Positions 1 to 11,399 of a stretch of 64,000 nt of DNA are shown here, piece after piece (the first letter of the stretch is position 1; each line of letters opens with the position of its first letter). The position numbers were made by a program, and so were the translations under genes. A model generated the notes under the pieces. It did no database searches, was not told the origin of the DNA, and saw only the letters and a program-made list of their open reading frames with translations. Origin of the DNA: Ampelomyces quisqualis (Eukaryota > Ascomycota > Dothideomycetes > Pleosporales > Phaeosphaeriaceae); contig JAGTXZ010000011.1 in NCBI GenBank assembly GCA_018398575.1, forward strand, positions 496,001 to 560,000, in the 5' to 3' direction.

Positions 1-59
1 GCCTAGCTAGCCTGTCTTTTAAACAAGGTTAACGTACCTATAAAGCTGCGTAGGTTGTT
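1..59. other. Left flank of the nested retrotransposon, probably part of the older host element
   Basis: AT-rich sequence with the same RIP-like composition as the rest of the block. It ends where the 5-bp target duplication of the 65-7160 element begins. It is probably the continuation of the Gypsy relic seen from 7166 onward, split by the later insertion. This is inference, since 59 bases are too few to identify a domain. Confidence 0.4.
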
Positions 60-64
60 ATAGT
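60..64. repeat. Target-site duplication ATAGT of the LTR element (partner at 7161-7165)
   Basis: The five bases ATAGT immediately before the left LTR are repeated exactly after the right LTR at 7161-7165. A 5-bp duplication is the usual footprint of a Ty3/Gypsy integrase. It fixes the outer limits of the element and shows that it inserted as one unit. Confidence 0.9.
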
Positions 65-363
65 TGTAACGACGCAGGTAGGTATAGCTATCAGGATTAA
101 ATTGGATACGTATTAGAGGCATATAGGAGTGCGTGTTATATTAGAGATTCTGGATTAGCTATACACCTATAGGTCTTGTACAGAAGGACAAGAGAAACTT
201 GTCCTCTATCTATGCTATAGGCTTATATTTATAGTAGGCGTAGTAGCTAAGTTAGAGCGCTGTTAGAGCGCTTTTAGTTCTAATCTACTAGCTCTCTACA
301 TAATCTGTTACTAAGCCTTTATAAGGTATTAGATGTAACATGTGTTTGCATGTGCTTGTTACA
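65..363 (-). repeat. Left LTR (3' LTR of the minus-strand element)
   Basis: A 299-bp direct repeat matching 6862-7160 without gaps. By hand alignment about 15 positions differ, and all are transitions (C/T or G/A). It has TG...CA termini within the short inverted repeat TGTAAC/GTTACA. An exclusively transition-type difference between LTRs that start out identical shows RIP acting on each copy, so LTR divergence cannot be used to date the insertion. Confidence 0.95.
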
Positions 364-378
364 TTACCCCTCTTCTTA
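364..378 (-). other. Polypurine tract of the LTR element
   Basis: Read on the minus strand, 377 down to 367 is AAGAAGAGGGG, ending three bases before the left LTR. A purine-rich tract directly upstream of the 3' LTR primes plus-strand DNA synthesis in LTR elements. Its position independently confirms the minus orientation. I could not recognise a clean primer-binding site next to the right LTR, which may have been altered by RIP. Confidence 0.7.
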
Positions 379-686
379 AAATCAATAGTCTCTATTAATT
401 AGGTCTGTATTAGTGTTGTTTTAGATACCTCTCTAAATTGTTGTAAACTCTTATTTACCTTAAGTTTATTTTAGGATAACGTAATGTAGCTGTTTGTTGT
501 TGTTTTAATTAGCGCGCTAGCGCGTTTAACGTTCCTAACTTTACCTTAAGCTTTTTAAGCATATATACAAGGCTAGCCCTCTAGTATACTGCTTCTTTAC
601 ACTCTCTCCCTTACGTTTATATACCTAAAGCTATCTAAGCCTTGTCCTTTCTTAATTACTAGCTAACTATATAGTAGATACACACA

Positions 687-1376
687 ATGCCTATTTCTGT
701 CCCTCCTAAGGCTTATCCTCTAGCCTATTAGGTTGTTTGCCTACAGGCTGCAAGAGCTTTTGCTTATAGCTATTTTAATATTAAGTTTAGATTCTATTTA
801 GACGTGTCTAAGAAGTGTACTTATTATACACTCTTAAATAAGAAGTGTTGCCTAGTTTTCTTATATGCAGGCTAGAAGTATAATAGCCTCTTTAGAGCCT
901 TTAACTGCAGGTTTGCTGCCTTAGGTAGAGACAAGTCTAACAAGGTAGTGTTAGAGCAAGAGGCTGCTGTTAAAGAGGCAGCGTTTTAGTTAGCTGCTGT
1001 TGTACAAGTAAGCACTGCACAGGTAGCTAACATAAACAACGCTAACTTATTAGTTAGCGCTTATTACTAGAGGGAGGAGCTAGCTAGAGAGGTTAGGGCA
1101 ATAGCTAAGAAGGTTAGGTTGCTTAGAAGGAGCACAGCAGGGTTAACTAGTGTAGTTGCTTAGCTAGTAAATGTTATAATAGTATTAAGGGCCAATTAGT
1201 TAGTAGAGTAAGAGAAGGCGCAAAAGGCAGCGCAAGAGGCTAGTACTTGCAGCAAGTAGAGCTAGAACAGAAAACTACTAGGTAGTGCGTTAGTGTCTGT
1301 ACCTAGGGATTTAGACAATTAAGAACGTCCTACTAGTAGCAACAACAGTTTACTATTAGATCTAATAGAAGAGTAA
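687..1376 (+). pseudogene. Extra antisense reading frame inside the Gypsy element, RIP-damaged
   Basis: A 230-codon frame from ATG 687 to TAA 1374-1376, transcribed opposite to gag-pol and lying between the chromodomain and the 3' LTR. About ten in-frame stops interrupt it, mostly TAG. These are what RIP would produce from TGG (Trp) or CAG (Gln). Between the stops the frame reads as protein: a basic stretch with several cysteines (residues about 44-85), then an Ala/Glu/Lys-rich, probably helical, region. I do not recognise the family. The match between stop codons and RIP-target codons is the main argument that it was a real gene. It could alternatively be a captured host fragment or a chance frame. 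Confidence 0.45.
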
Positions 1377-1439
1377 GACTTCTATTATTAATAGCTGTTA
1401 CCTACTAGTGTAGTAGTTGTAATATTAAGTTTAATTTTC

Positions 1440-4400
1440 TTAATATAATTATCTTGCAATACTATAAGATCTTTAACTTCTTTTTCCTATACTATAATCT
1501 ATTTAGCTAACGCTTGTAGAGGTCTTAGCTGTTTTAGATAGCGTTTATAGAACACTTGCAACATGTATAGAGCGCCTATAAAGTTTAAGGCATTATACTA
1601 GGTAGAGTTAGGATTATAGCCTACCTATTTTACATAATACTTTAGAATAGAGCAGTATAGCTTGCTAGCTAGGATCTCTTTAACTTCCTATTCTTTAACG
1701 CCTTAAATTAGGATGCTAGATAGGTTTAGGCTTAGCTAACTAGCTAAGGAGTTGTTAGAGTCTTTGTAGAGGACATCTAGAGCAAACACGTTATAGATCT
1801 TAGATCCTTTAAGTAGCTTTAGTTAAAATAAATAGCTAACTTGTTCTAGAACTTTAAAGAGGCCTTCTTACAATTTAGCAAGTTTGCGACTTAAGCAGGT
1901 AATAGATAGGTTTTAGGTTAAGAGGTAAACCTTGTTACCTACTGCCTAATTAACAGGTTAATAATGTTTATTTACCTTAGCAGCTATTTGTTACTGCGCC
2001 TTCTCTATATTATCTTTAGCTGTGCGCTAGGCTTTATGCATGCAGGTAGCTAAGCTTAAGGTATCCTTAACGTTTATATCTTTGTGTTTTAAAGAAGATA
2101 ATACCTAATTCTAGCTCTGTTGTAGTTTAGATCTAAACAAAAGCTAGTATAGTGCTATACTAATTGCGAAGTGCAGCAGTGTAGCTTAAGCTTAATTAAT
2201 TATTAGCAAGAGGTTACTCTAGTTATCCTAGTAGTAGAATACAAAGAGCCTTAATTGTTAATTAATATACTTGTTTATAATCTTAGTTTGTCTATTAGTT
2301 TGTTTATAGTAGGCTGTAGAAAGCTTAATTTGCACGCCTAGGATCTTGCAGAACTTAGACTAGAATTAGAACACAAACTAGGAGCTATAGTTAGACACTA
2401 TACTTTTAGGCGTGTAGCTAAATTAGTATACCTATTAGATAAACAAATAAGCTATTTCCTAGGCGTTAATAGTCTTGTAACACAAGATAGAGATAGCTTA
2501 CTTTAATAGGCAATTAATAATAACTATAATTTAATTATAGCTATACTAATTAGTTAGGAATGTCTTAAAATCTATACACAAATGCTACATAGGCCTGTTA
2601 GGAATTAGTAACAGATAGAGAAACTCTTAGGATTAGAGCTGTCTTAGATAAGATCTTTAACAAGAAACGCAGTTTTGTACATAGCGTTTGCATATAGCCT
2701 CTATACCTTTTTAGTAGTATTACTAAGCTAAGAGCTAATACATCTTTGTAGCGCTTAGGTAAGTAGTAAATACCTAATTGTAAGCTTTTCTAATTAGTTA
2801 AGTGCATAAAGAAAAATCTCTAAGTACATATAGGCGTAAGTAATATAGTAGTAGTCCTTCTTAGACACAATATAGCTGTAGTAGCGTAAGGCGTTCTTTC
2901 TTAAAGGAGCAGCAATTTTTTGCTAACAAGGCTTTAATTAGTTCTAATAAGTTAAGATTTAGAGGGGCACTAATAGATTAGACTAAAATAGCTAAAACAT
3001 TAATCTCTAGCTAGTTACAGATGTAGTTCTAAGCTAGTTTAGAGTTAACTAGGGGGTTTAGGCGTTTAGGTCCTAGAAGTACACAAGATCTGTTATCTTG
3101 TTAGGCAGCCTTAACCTTGCTAACGTTCTGTTCTCTTTAGCTTAGGATATTAGCTTACTTGTTAAGCTTGCTAGGCGTGTACTTAATGCAGAAATTAAAA
3201 GAGGCAATAATCTCTGCCTATTGTGCTTAACGTGCATTAAGAACCTTAGTAGTTATAAAGTATTCTAAGGAGCAGTAATCTAAATACACCTAGATTTAAC
3301 TCTGTATAGAGGTAAGTTTAGCTCTCTACTTTTTAAACGCTTTTAGGATAGCAAAAAGTTCTTTGTTGTATATTTTCTAATTAAGCTTAGCCTTAAATAG
3401 AGTGTAACTGTAGAAGGCTATAGGATACTACTTGTTGTTAGGGTGCTTCTAAGAGAGTACTTCTGCTATTACTCTATCTAACGCGTTAGTTTCTAACTTT
3501 GTGTTATACTTAGGATAGAAATAAGATAGCGTAGGAATAGCTAGGAGTAAGGCTTTAATCTAATTAAAAGCCTATTAGCAGTCTGTAGTCTATTTAAACA
3601 GTATAGAGGGACTTTAAAGCTTTAGGATTAGTTTAGCTACACAAGAGAAATCCTTAATAAACTGTTAATAGAAACTAGTAAAACTAAGAAATAACTTAAC
3701 GCTAGTAACTGTAGTAAGTTTAGCCTAGTTTTAGAGTGCTTCTACCTTGTTAGAGTTAACTTTAGTGCCCTAGTTTGTTAAAACGTAGCCTAGATACTTT
3801 GTACAAGTTACATAGAATTTACTCTTCTAAATGTCTACTTAGAGTCCTGCAGTATGTAGGCGCTTTAAGACCTTTTAGACGTGTTCTTAATGTAAGTTTA
3901 TATCCTCTAAGTAGATTAGGATGTTGTTAAAATACGCAATGCAGAAATTGTTAAGATAATTAATTAGTATATTGTTTATGTAGCGCTAATACGTTGCTAG
4001 CCTATTACATAAGCTAAAAGAAAGAACCTTATACTTATATGTACTGTAACAGGTCTAAAAGGTAGTATACTCTTTAGAGTTAAGATTTATACAAATTTTG
4101 TTAAAGGCAGCCTAGATGTTAAACTTAGTAAAGATCTTGGCTTTAGAGGGACGTAATAGCAGCTTATTAATGCAAGGGATTAAATAGACGTCCTTGCGCG
4201 TAAGAGCATTAATCTTCTAGTAGTCTACACAGATGCGTATATCTCTATTTGGTTTGCGTACACAAAGAATAGGTAAAGCAAAAGAGCTTTAGCTAGCCTT
4301 AATAAAACTCTTCTAAAGGTGTTCTTAGACGTAGGCCTTAGTAGCTTTAAGCTCCTCCTAATTCTGCTTGTACAGAAGGCTAAACGCATTTAGTAATAGT

Positions 4401-5100
4401 TCTTTAAGAATAATCTTGTAATTATACAAATAGTAAAAAGGCAATTAATTAGCTACTAACTTGCTAAATACATCCTAATACTAAGAGTAGCAGGCAGGTA
4501 ATCTTTTATCTAATTAGCTTTAATTGTCTGCGTTGTCCTTAGAGGCAAGGATCCTGTTAATCTTATAAAGGCTTATTGTAAAGAACTTGTTCTAAGGCTT
4601 TTTTATAATAAAGTAAAATGCATTAGCAGAAATAAGAGCTATGCAGGTGCTTAGAGAGGATTTAGACTCTAAGCAGGTTTGCTTAGTTAGGGTAAGAGGA
4701 ATCTCTAAGATTTTTTAGGCTAATAGGAGCTTTAAGCATCTCTTAATACAATAAATAAAAGAAAAAGAACAGTAAAGACTATTTTAGATATAATAGTCTT
4801 CTTTTTCCTATAGGGCGTTGCGTTGTTGCACATTAAGATAGACAGTAGCTAGCACTGTAGCTTAATGTAGAACAGTAGAAATAGAAGGTAAAAGATTGTA
4901 TAAATAGAAGTACTTAGATAGCCAAATAAACTATAACTTATCTGTGTCTAATTGAATCTTAAATTGTCTTAACTATTAGAGGCTAAGTATACAATCCTGT
5001 AACCTAAGATTAAGGATAAAGAATAGACAGTTTAAAATCTTTTAGCTATTAATATTTAAGTATAGTTAAATATATTAAGTAACTAAAGAAGTAATCTAAT
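1440..5100 (-). pseudogene. pol remnant of the chromovirus element (RT, RNase H, integrase region, chromodomain)
   Basis: Recognisable pieces on the minus strand: (1) reverse transcriptase motif at about 3910-3945 reading AYFNNILIYL, where active-site Asp-Asp has become Asn-Asn (GAC to AAC); (2) RNase H signature at about 3460-3525 reading KLETNALDRVIAEVLS, where the usual ETDAS has become ETNAL; (3) C-terminal chromodomain at about 1530-1680 with the pattern KYYVK-stop-VGYNPNST-stop-YNA, both stops standing where chromodomains carry Trp. The integrase core must lie between about 1700 and 3100 but I could not pick out its catalytic residues confidently. Every difference from the family pattern named here is a transition. 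A protease motif was not located. Confidence 0.85.
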
Positions 5101-5249
5101 CCTTAAAGCTGCGCACCTAAACCTAGAAGAGGAGCTTCTAGATAAGTTGCTGCAAGGCTTTAAAAACAAATAAAACAATTTGTAAATTCAAAAATAGGAA
5201 ACTTTAAGCACTAGTATTAACAAGAGTATTAAGGCGTAAGCTAAGGCCT

Positions 5250-6700
5250 TAGTTGTAAAGAAGCGTAGGCATAAGGAAATAAGGACTGCAAAACTAATAA
5301 GAAAGGTTAAAGTAAGATAAATTGTAACAGCTTAGGCCTAAAGAGGAGTGTCTTCTTAGGCGCTTCTGTTTCTTGTATAATATACTTCCTAATTAGGTTG
5401 CTCTTAAGCATCTTTATACTTATCTACTTTTACAGCTTTAATCTAACGTACACAAGGCTTTATACAGTTACTAGAGTAGTGTCCTAGCTTACTGCAATTG
5501 TAACAACTACTAGAGGTCTTCTATTGTTCTAGCTTAAGAGTCTTTGTAGAAAGACGCACTGTTGTAGATTAATAGGCTAGCGCAGAATTTGTTAGAGCGT
5601 TAGTAGTAGTAGTCTAATTTAGCTCTAAATTCTGTTGTAGGGCTAACCTAATTAGCAACTTAGCAGCAGCTAGTGTTATACTTAGTGTAAGGTTGTTCTT
5701 TTGCTCTATATTGTATACAGTAAGGTGTTCTACTATCTAATTAAATAAGTTCTTCTATTAGTGCCTAAATCCTAGGTTAGGGGCTTGCAACCCTAGCGTA
5801 ATCTTAGTCTACAAGTAGTAAAACTACTCTAAAGAAGGTACTTATCCCTTAACTGCAGAACTTAAAAACCTAGCTTTAAACAAGAAGAACATTTCCTCCT
5901 TTGTTATCTGCAATTAATTAAATGCTGTATAGCTTTTAGCTACCTTATTGCCTGTAATAAAATAGGACTTAAGTAGCTTAACTATTTGCTTAGCGTTCTA
6001 GAATTACTCTTAATTAGTATCTAATAAATATTGTAGCTTAAGATAGCCCTTAGCTAATCCTGTAGTGTAGCCCTATACTAAGGCTATGCGTTGTCTTTTA
6101 GTCTAATAGTAATCTAAGTTAATTTTAAGTTAATTCTAGATTAAGGCCTACTATTAGCAGAAGGTAAGATCTTTTCTATCGCTAAGATTGTCTATATTAG
6201 GCGTTTTCTTAGATTATTAAAGTTAGCAAGAGCTCTTATAGCAATATAAGTACTTAGATGTAGAGCTGTTAAATAAACAGCAAGGTGCAGAATTATTCTA
6301 AGGTAATTTAGTAGTAGGTAGAGGCTTGTCTAGTCCTACTAACAGAGTTAGTCCTTTCTTAAGGGAATTAATTTCTGCTAGAGCCTGTTTTAAATCTTGT
6401 TGTAATTAATTAACTTCTATTTAGGTAAGAGTTAGATTTAGTACAGCTCTAGGCTAAGAGGGTTCCTTAGTGTCTGTCTTTTTTACTTTAGCACTCTGTT
6501 GCTAGGTTGTTACAGTTAATACAGAGTTGTCTTAAGAGAAGGCTCCTAGGGTTAGTTCTTTAGGGGGAGTTATTAGCGTTGCCTCTAATACTCCTAGGTT
6601 ATTAATAGTCTCTAAGTTTCTATTGTAGCGCTAAACGCGACTTTTCTAAAGTAATTCTAACTATTGTGTTAATAAGAAGATCTAAACCTAAAGGCTTTGG
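5250..6700 (-). pseudogene. gag remnant of the chromovirus element, with a preserved zinc knuckle
   Basis: A zinc knuckle CYNCSKLGHYSSNC, fitting CX2CX4HX4C exactly, is encoded on the minus strand at 5464-5505. This nucleic-acid-binding motif sits near the C terminus of Gag in Gypsy elements. The rest of the frame is broken by stops. The upstream limit is approximate, taken from the distance to the 5' LTR at 6862. Confidence 0.75.
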
Positions 6701-6861
6701 CTGTTAAGAGATTTAAGAGATCCTAACTGTGTTTAATAGATTTAAGGTTACAAACAGATCTAATTTAGATAGAGTTCTAGACGTTTTAACGCAATCTTTT
6801 TAAAAGTAAATAGCAATATTATCTAAATACTATTACTAGCAGGATAAAGTTTCTCTTGTAA

Positions 6862-7160
6862 TGTAACAACGCAGGTAGGTACAGCTATTAAGATTAAATT
6901 AGATACGTATTAGAGGCATATAGGAGTACGTGTTGTATTAGAGATTCTAGATTAGCTATACACCTATAGGTCTTGTACAGAAAGACAAGAGAAACTTGTT
7001 CTCTATCTATGCTATAGGCTTATATTTATAGTAGGCGTAGCAGCTAAGTTAGAGCGCTGTTAGAGCGCTTTTAGTCCTAATCTGCTAGCTCTCTACATAA
7101 TCTGTTACTAAGCCTTTATAAGGTATCAGATATAACATGTGTTTGCATGTGCTTGTTACA
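6862..7160 (-). repeat. Right LTR (5' LTR of the minus-strand element)
   Basis: A 299-bp direct repeat of 65-363 with the same termini. The 5-bp duplication ATAGT follows at 7161-7165. As the 5' LTR of a minus-strand element it would have carried the promoter. No intact core promoter can be identified after mutation. Confidence 0.95.
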
Positions 7161-7165
7161 ATAGT

Positions 7166-10100
7166 CTATCTATATTTCTAACTAAATTGCTAGCCTCTTA
7201 ATATAGTAACACTAGTACTATACTACTATAATAATAGCAAGAAGCTCTAGGTTATATATATAGTAGTTCTTTTCTGCAGGCAAGAGCTTTCTTAACTAGA
7301 AGGCTACAAAGTGCTAGTTCTTATCTGTATAGAGTTAGAAGAAGATACCTACTACTCTCTAAATAGAGGTATTAGTTTCTAACTTAAATAGAAGTGTATA
7401 ATTATAGTACTATAGAATAGGTATAGTTGCAAACCTGTTGCATAGCTATTACTTTACTTTCTCTATAGTATTAGGCTAGTTAAAAGGACTAGACTTCTTC
7501 CCTTAAACTAATTCTTTTAGAAGATTAGTAATTAGGCTAACAATAACAGAGAAACTCTGTATAAAGCGTTAGTAGAAGTTTGCAAAGCCTAAGAAGACTT
7601 AAACATTCTTAAAAGACGTTAGCGTAGGCTAATTAATAACTGCGTAAACCTATTCTAGATCTATTATAACACTATTAAGGCGCACAATAAACTCTAGAAA
7701 CTTAACTTAGTTAGTAGCAAAGGTACACTTCTTTAAGTTAATAAAAAGACTGTATTCTCTTAGCTTTGCAAGTATTTTTCTTACTTGTTTCTAATAATCC
7801 TCTTCCTTTTAAGAAAAGATTAGGATATTATTAAGATAGATAACGCAAAAGATATCTAAATACAGAGTTAAGGCTCTGTTAATATACCTCTAGAACATAG
7901 CAGGCGCGTTAGTTAGCCTAAAGGGTATAACTATATACTTAAAGTAGCTGTATTATGTATAAAACGCTGTCTTCTACTTATTACCTTACTAGATTCTAAT
8001 CTAGTAATACGCGTTCTTAAGATTAAGCTTAGTAAACTTTACTAATCTATAGAGCTAATTAAGAGTCTTTCTAATTAAGAGAAGAGCTAATCTATTCTTC
8101 TTAGTAACTTAGTTAAAGCCTTAATAATCTACGCAAAGGTGTAGCGTCTTATCTTTTTTAAGCACAAATAGAATAGGTACTTCTACAAAGCTTATGCTTT
8201 CTTAGATCTAACTTAGGCTCTGCGCTATTACTAAGTAGTTGCGCAGTACGCTTAGCTCTTTTAGCAAAAGGTTGTAGAGCAGCCTATATAGAGCTATAGC
8301 TTCTTCTTTTAACTTAATAGCGTAGTTACTTCTGTAGTGCTGTAGCAGCGCGTTAGTAGTGTTACTATTTGCAACGTCTTTAAAGTCCTTAAGTTTAACA
8401 GGCTACAATAGGTATTCTAAAGAAAAAAACTATAGGCTGCCTACTAGGACTGCGTACACACTTAGCTTGTTATAGAGAAATACTACAAAGGTTTTAGTGT
8501 CTTTAACTCTTATTATCTTAGTGTTAAGCTTGTAGCGCTACTACTTTAATTTGTAGTTAATAATAACGCGCTCCTCTTTTAGGCTTAGTAAACCTAAAAT
8601 AACAGGTTGTACTACATTAGTAATTCTGTATAGAATAGTAGTAAAGAACTTAGTTACGCTCTAGTTATTCTTTATTATTAGATAAGCTTAATAAGCGTAG
8701 AAGCTAGGTATAGTGCTTAAGTTAGGTAGATAGATAGTTAGTAGCGTTGCGCTATTAATCTAAGAGAAGTTCTTAAGTAAGGTAACTCTCTTGTTAATTA
8801 TACTAAGTTCTGCACTACTGTTAATTAGTATTTATGTAGGCTGCGCAGCGCTGTTGTTACACAGCGTTCTAAGTACTTTAATATAATTCTTCTGTTATAA
8901 TAGAACTTAGGCTATTAAAGAGAAAGGTCTTTTTAGGCCTTCTTGTTTTTTGTTTGTATTAAGTTTAAGCTAGTAACAGAAAAGAAGCTATTAAGCCTTA
9001 ATCTACACTCTCTAGCCTAATAGCCTATTTTGCTGTAATAGTAGCAGGCATTAGTTAGCTTTAGGCTTAAGTTTATAGTACTAGTAACACGCTGTTATAA
9101 AGCTATTACATCTAGTTTAGGCTGCAAAATTTTTCCTGTACTAGGCGTTCTGTGTGTGTAATAGTATAGTAATAGTATACTACTACTACAGCGTAAGTTG
9201 TCTTTTAGCGTTACAGCGCGTTTAATAAGTTTTCTGCAGGTAGTAGAAAACTTAGTGTAGTTAGAAAAGGCTACTCTAATCTCTAAGTAGAGTTTACTAT
9301 ACAAGTGTATTACTAGGTGTTTCTGCTTATACAAAGGATTTACCTAATTTTCTAAAGTAGATAAATAGGCTGCAAATTTGTTTACTATTTAGCTATCCTT
9401 TAAAGATATCTTTTAATACTATATAGTAACTTAAAGCTCTCTATTTATAGGGCTCTTAATCTAATTAAGTAGAAAAGACATTATATTGCGCTACGCTAGC
9501 GTTTTACTATTGTCTTCTTATTTCCTTTATATCTATATCTATTAAAACGTAGTTTATAGGTACTAGAGGGTAAAGGCAATCTTTTAGTTCTTAAGCTAAA
9601 AGGCTAAGAGGTCTAATTAAAAGGTAATAGATAGCCTAGCCTTAAAGTCTTAATACTCTCTAATTCTCTTGCCTTTAAAGACAAGAATTTTCTTAATTTT
9701 TAGCCTGCGCCCTAGTAGCGCTAATAGGTTAAGTTAGAGGTGTTGCGCTAGCAGAGACGTATTGCGCCTAACTAGAGAGGTTAGTAAATCTAGTTTATTT
9801 AGAGCGCTTAAGAGCTATTTAGAAAGAAGAAAAAGCTGTTTACCTGCTAATAATTACTCCTATTAGCGTACTTTCTTCTCTAGAGTCTAAATCTTAGCTT
9901 ACTTCTTAAGCTCTTAGTGCTAGCGCTTTAGCTGCGCTAAGCGTTTGCCTAAGCTAAGTATTAATTTCTTATTAGAAGTGTTTTCTCTTAATAGGTTAGC
10001 TAGTAGGCTTAGAGGCAGATTCTAATCTATTGTTATTAGGTAACTAGGCTGCTATCCTTTTACAAAGTAGAGAAATTAAAACTATAAGAGGTTTGTATAG

Positions 10101-10980
10101 CAGTAAAGTTATAAGATAACAATAGTAGTATAAGTAGAAGTAAGTTAATTCTTGTTTTACAGCTTTAGTACAAAACTGCCTTTTTATAGATATAACTAGA
10201 CGTATGTTCTTACAACTAGAATACACTAGGTCTACGCTAGTATAGCGCTATTAAGACGCTAGAGTAGCTGTGCGCATTCTACGCATATAATAGCTAGAGT
10301 AGCGTTATAGTAGCGCAAGCGCATTACTACGCAACTAACAGCTCTACGCTATAGTATTCTTACAGTAATGCTACTCTAGACTATCTACTTACTATATCTT
10401 CTAAACCTTAGTACTATATAGTTTCTATTTATATCTTTATCTGCACGCTATATAATATAGATATTCTTCTAATCTAGAATAAAAGAAGACTTGTCTGTCT
10501 ATATAATTTTATCCTACTAGTGCTAAGTCTATAGAAGATGCTCTTCTGCCTAAGCTATTTAGGCTGCCTAGTAGGTAGAGGTGTGCTAAGGCTTCTTTGT
10601 AGCTCTATTCCTCTTATATCTAGCTCTCTAAAATGCAGCGTATAATGCCCTTAAACAGATCCTAATCCTAAGCTTCTTAGCAATCTATTTCTATAGCTTT
10701 CTCTATTAGATAGCTAAGAACGTAGTATAACAGATTAACTAGTCTATAGTAAATAGATTAAGGATAAGGAGTTAGCCTTGTAGCTTTGTAGAAGTAATCT
10801 GCTCCTTAAGGCAAGAGGAGACAGTAGTTTAGCGTGTGTTAAGTCTAAGAGCAATCTCTCTTTAAGTAAGGCCTTTACCCTGCTAGTAGAAGATAAGTAC
10901 CTGCTTATTACAAGAGAGGTAACAATTTAGGGTCCTTAGAGGCATAAAGATAAGATAAAAGCTCTTACACATAAGATGGA
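7166..10980 (-). pseudogene. Older, interrupted Ty3/Gypsy element (gag, protease, RT, RNase H remnants)
   Basis: Minus-strand landmarks in family order: a degraded Gag zinc knuckle near 9001-9055 (CYYYSKIGY-stop-ARECR, with Cys and His changed to Tyr); an aspartic protease motif near 8795-8840 (LINSSAELS, from the usual DSGAEL); reverse transcriptase from about 8180 to 7800 ending in YLNNILIFS with Asp-Asp changed to Asn-Asn at 7827-7832; RNase H near 7330-7385 (ETNTSI). The coding order stops at the ATAGT duplication, so integrase is missing on this side. It is a different family from the 65-7160 element (YLDD versus YFDD at the RT site). No LTR was identified. The right end is taken from an abrupt change in composition near 10980. 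Confidence 0.8.
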
Positions 10981-11399
10981 AGCATTTGACGTTGGGCTTC
11001 AGCCGCTCACGTGATATATCACAATCCTTCTGCAAGCTAACACGCGCTAACGACCCGTTCAGGGGGGGGGAGTGTAGATGCCGTGGCCCGCATCTGTACT
11101 TGGACCTGTCACGTGCCTGTGACGTTGCTTTTGTCGGAACGCTTCCGTGCTTCACGTGCAACCTGCATAGATGTGCCATGAAGCTTGAATCCTTGATTGA
11201 GGAAGACTTGCCACAGGTCAAGGTAGGTTTTCATACTCGGCGCGTAGACTCGATTCGTACCCATCTCCATCTGGACGTCTTTGGGTAGCCGCCCACCACG
11301 TCGCCCGCACGATTTTCCCCCTGCGCGTTCCGCCGGCGATACAGCACCAGGTCGTGGCTGAGCCAGGTCCGCGGCCACACCAAAACACCGTCCGACCGC
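10981..11399 (+). other. Upstream region of the DDHD phospholipase gene
   Basis: A composition break at about 10980 separates AT-rich RIP sequence from normal GC-balanced DNA. CACGTG-type motifs (TCACGTGA near 11008 and CACGTG-like sites near 11110 and 11153) lie within it and could bind bHLH factors, but this is only a motif match. A G9 run lies at about 11062. No gene is seen. Confidence 0.5.

Larger units (their letters stand above)
65..7160 (-). mobile_element. Complete but RIP-inactivated Ty3/Gypsy chromovirus-type LTR retrotransposon
   Basis: A 7,096-bp element bounded by two 299-bp LTRs that start TGTAAC and end GTTACA, with a 5-bp target duplication outside. Coding direction is minus: gag zinc knuckle near 5485, reverse transcriptase near 3925, RNase H near 3500 and chromodomain near 1600. 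The order gag, RT, RNase H, chromodomain identifies the Ty3/Gypsy class, chromovirus branch. A polypurine tract lies just inside the left LTR, as expected for a minus-strand element. All reading frames are broken by many TAG/TAA codons and no intact ORF remains. The block is nearly devoid of TGA, TGG, TCA and CCA triplets, consistent with RIP. It cannot move on its own. Confidence 0.93.

Noticed and set aside
9095..10226. Short open frames on the minus strand (60-79 codons) in the RIP block
   Set aside because: They lie inside an AT-rich retrotransposon relic where stops are dense. Their composition follows the mutated DNA and no family pattern is visible.
10230..10390. Repeated GCTAGAGTAG/CTACTCTA motifs suggesting a hairpin or terminal repeat
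   Set aside because: The matches are short and imperfect, and they do not line up into one consistent inverted repeat, so RIP-biased composition can explain them.
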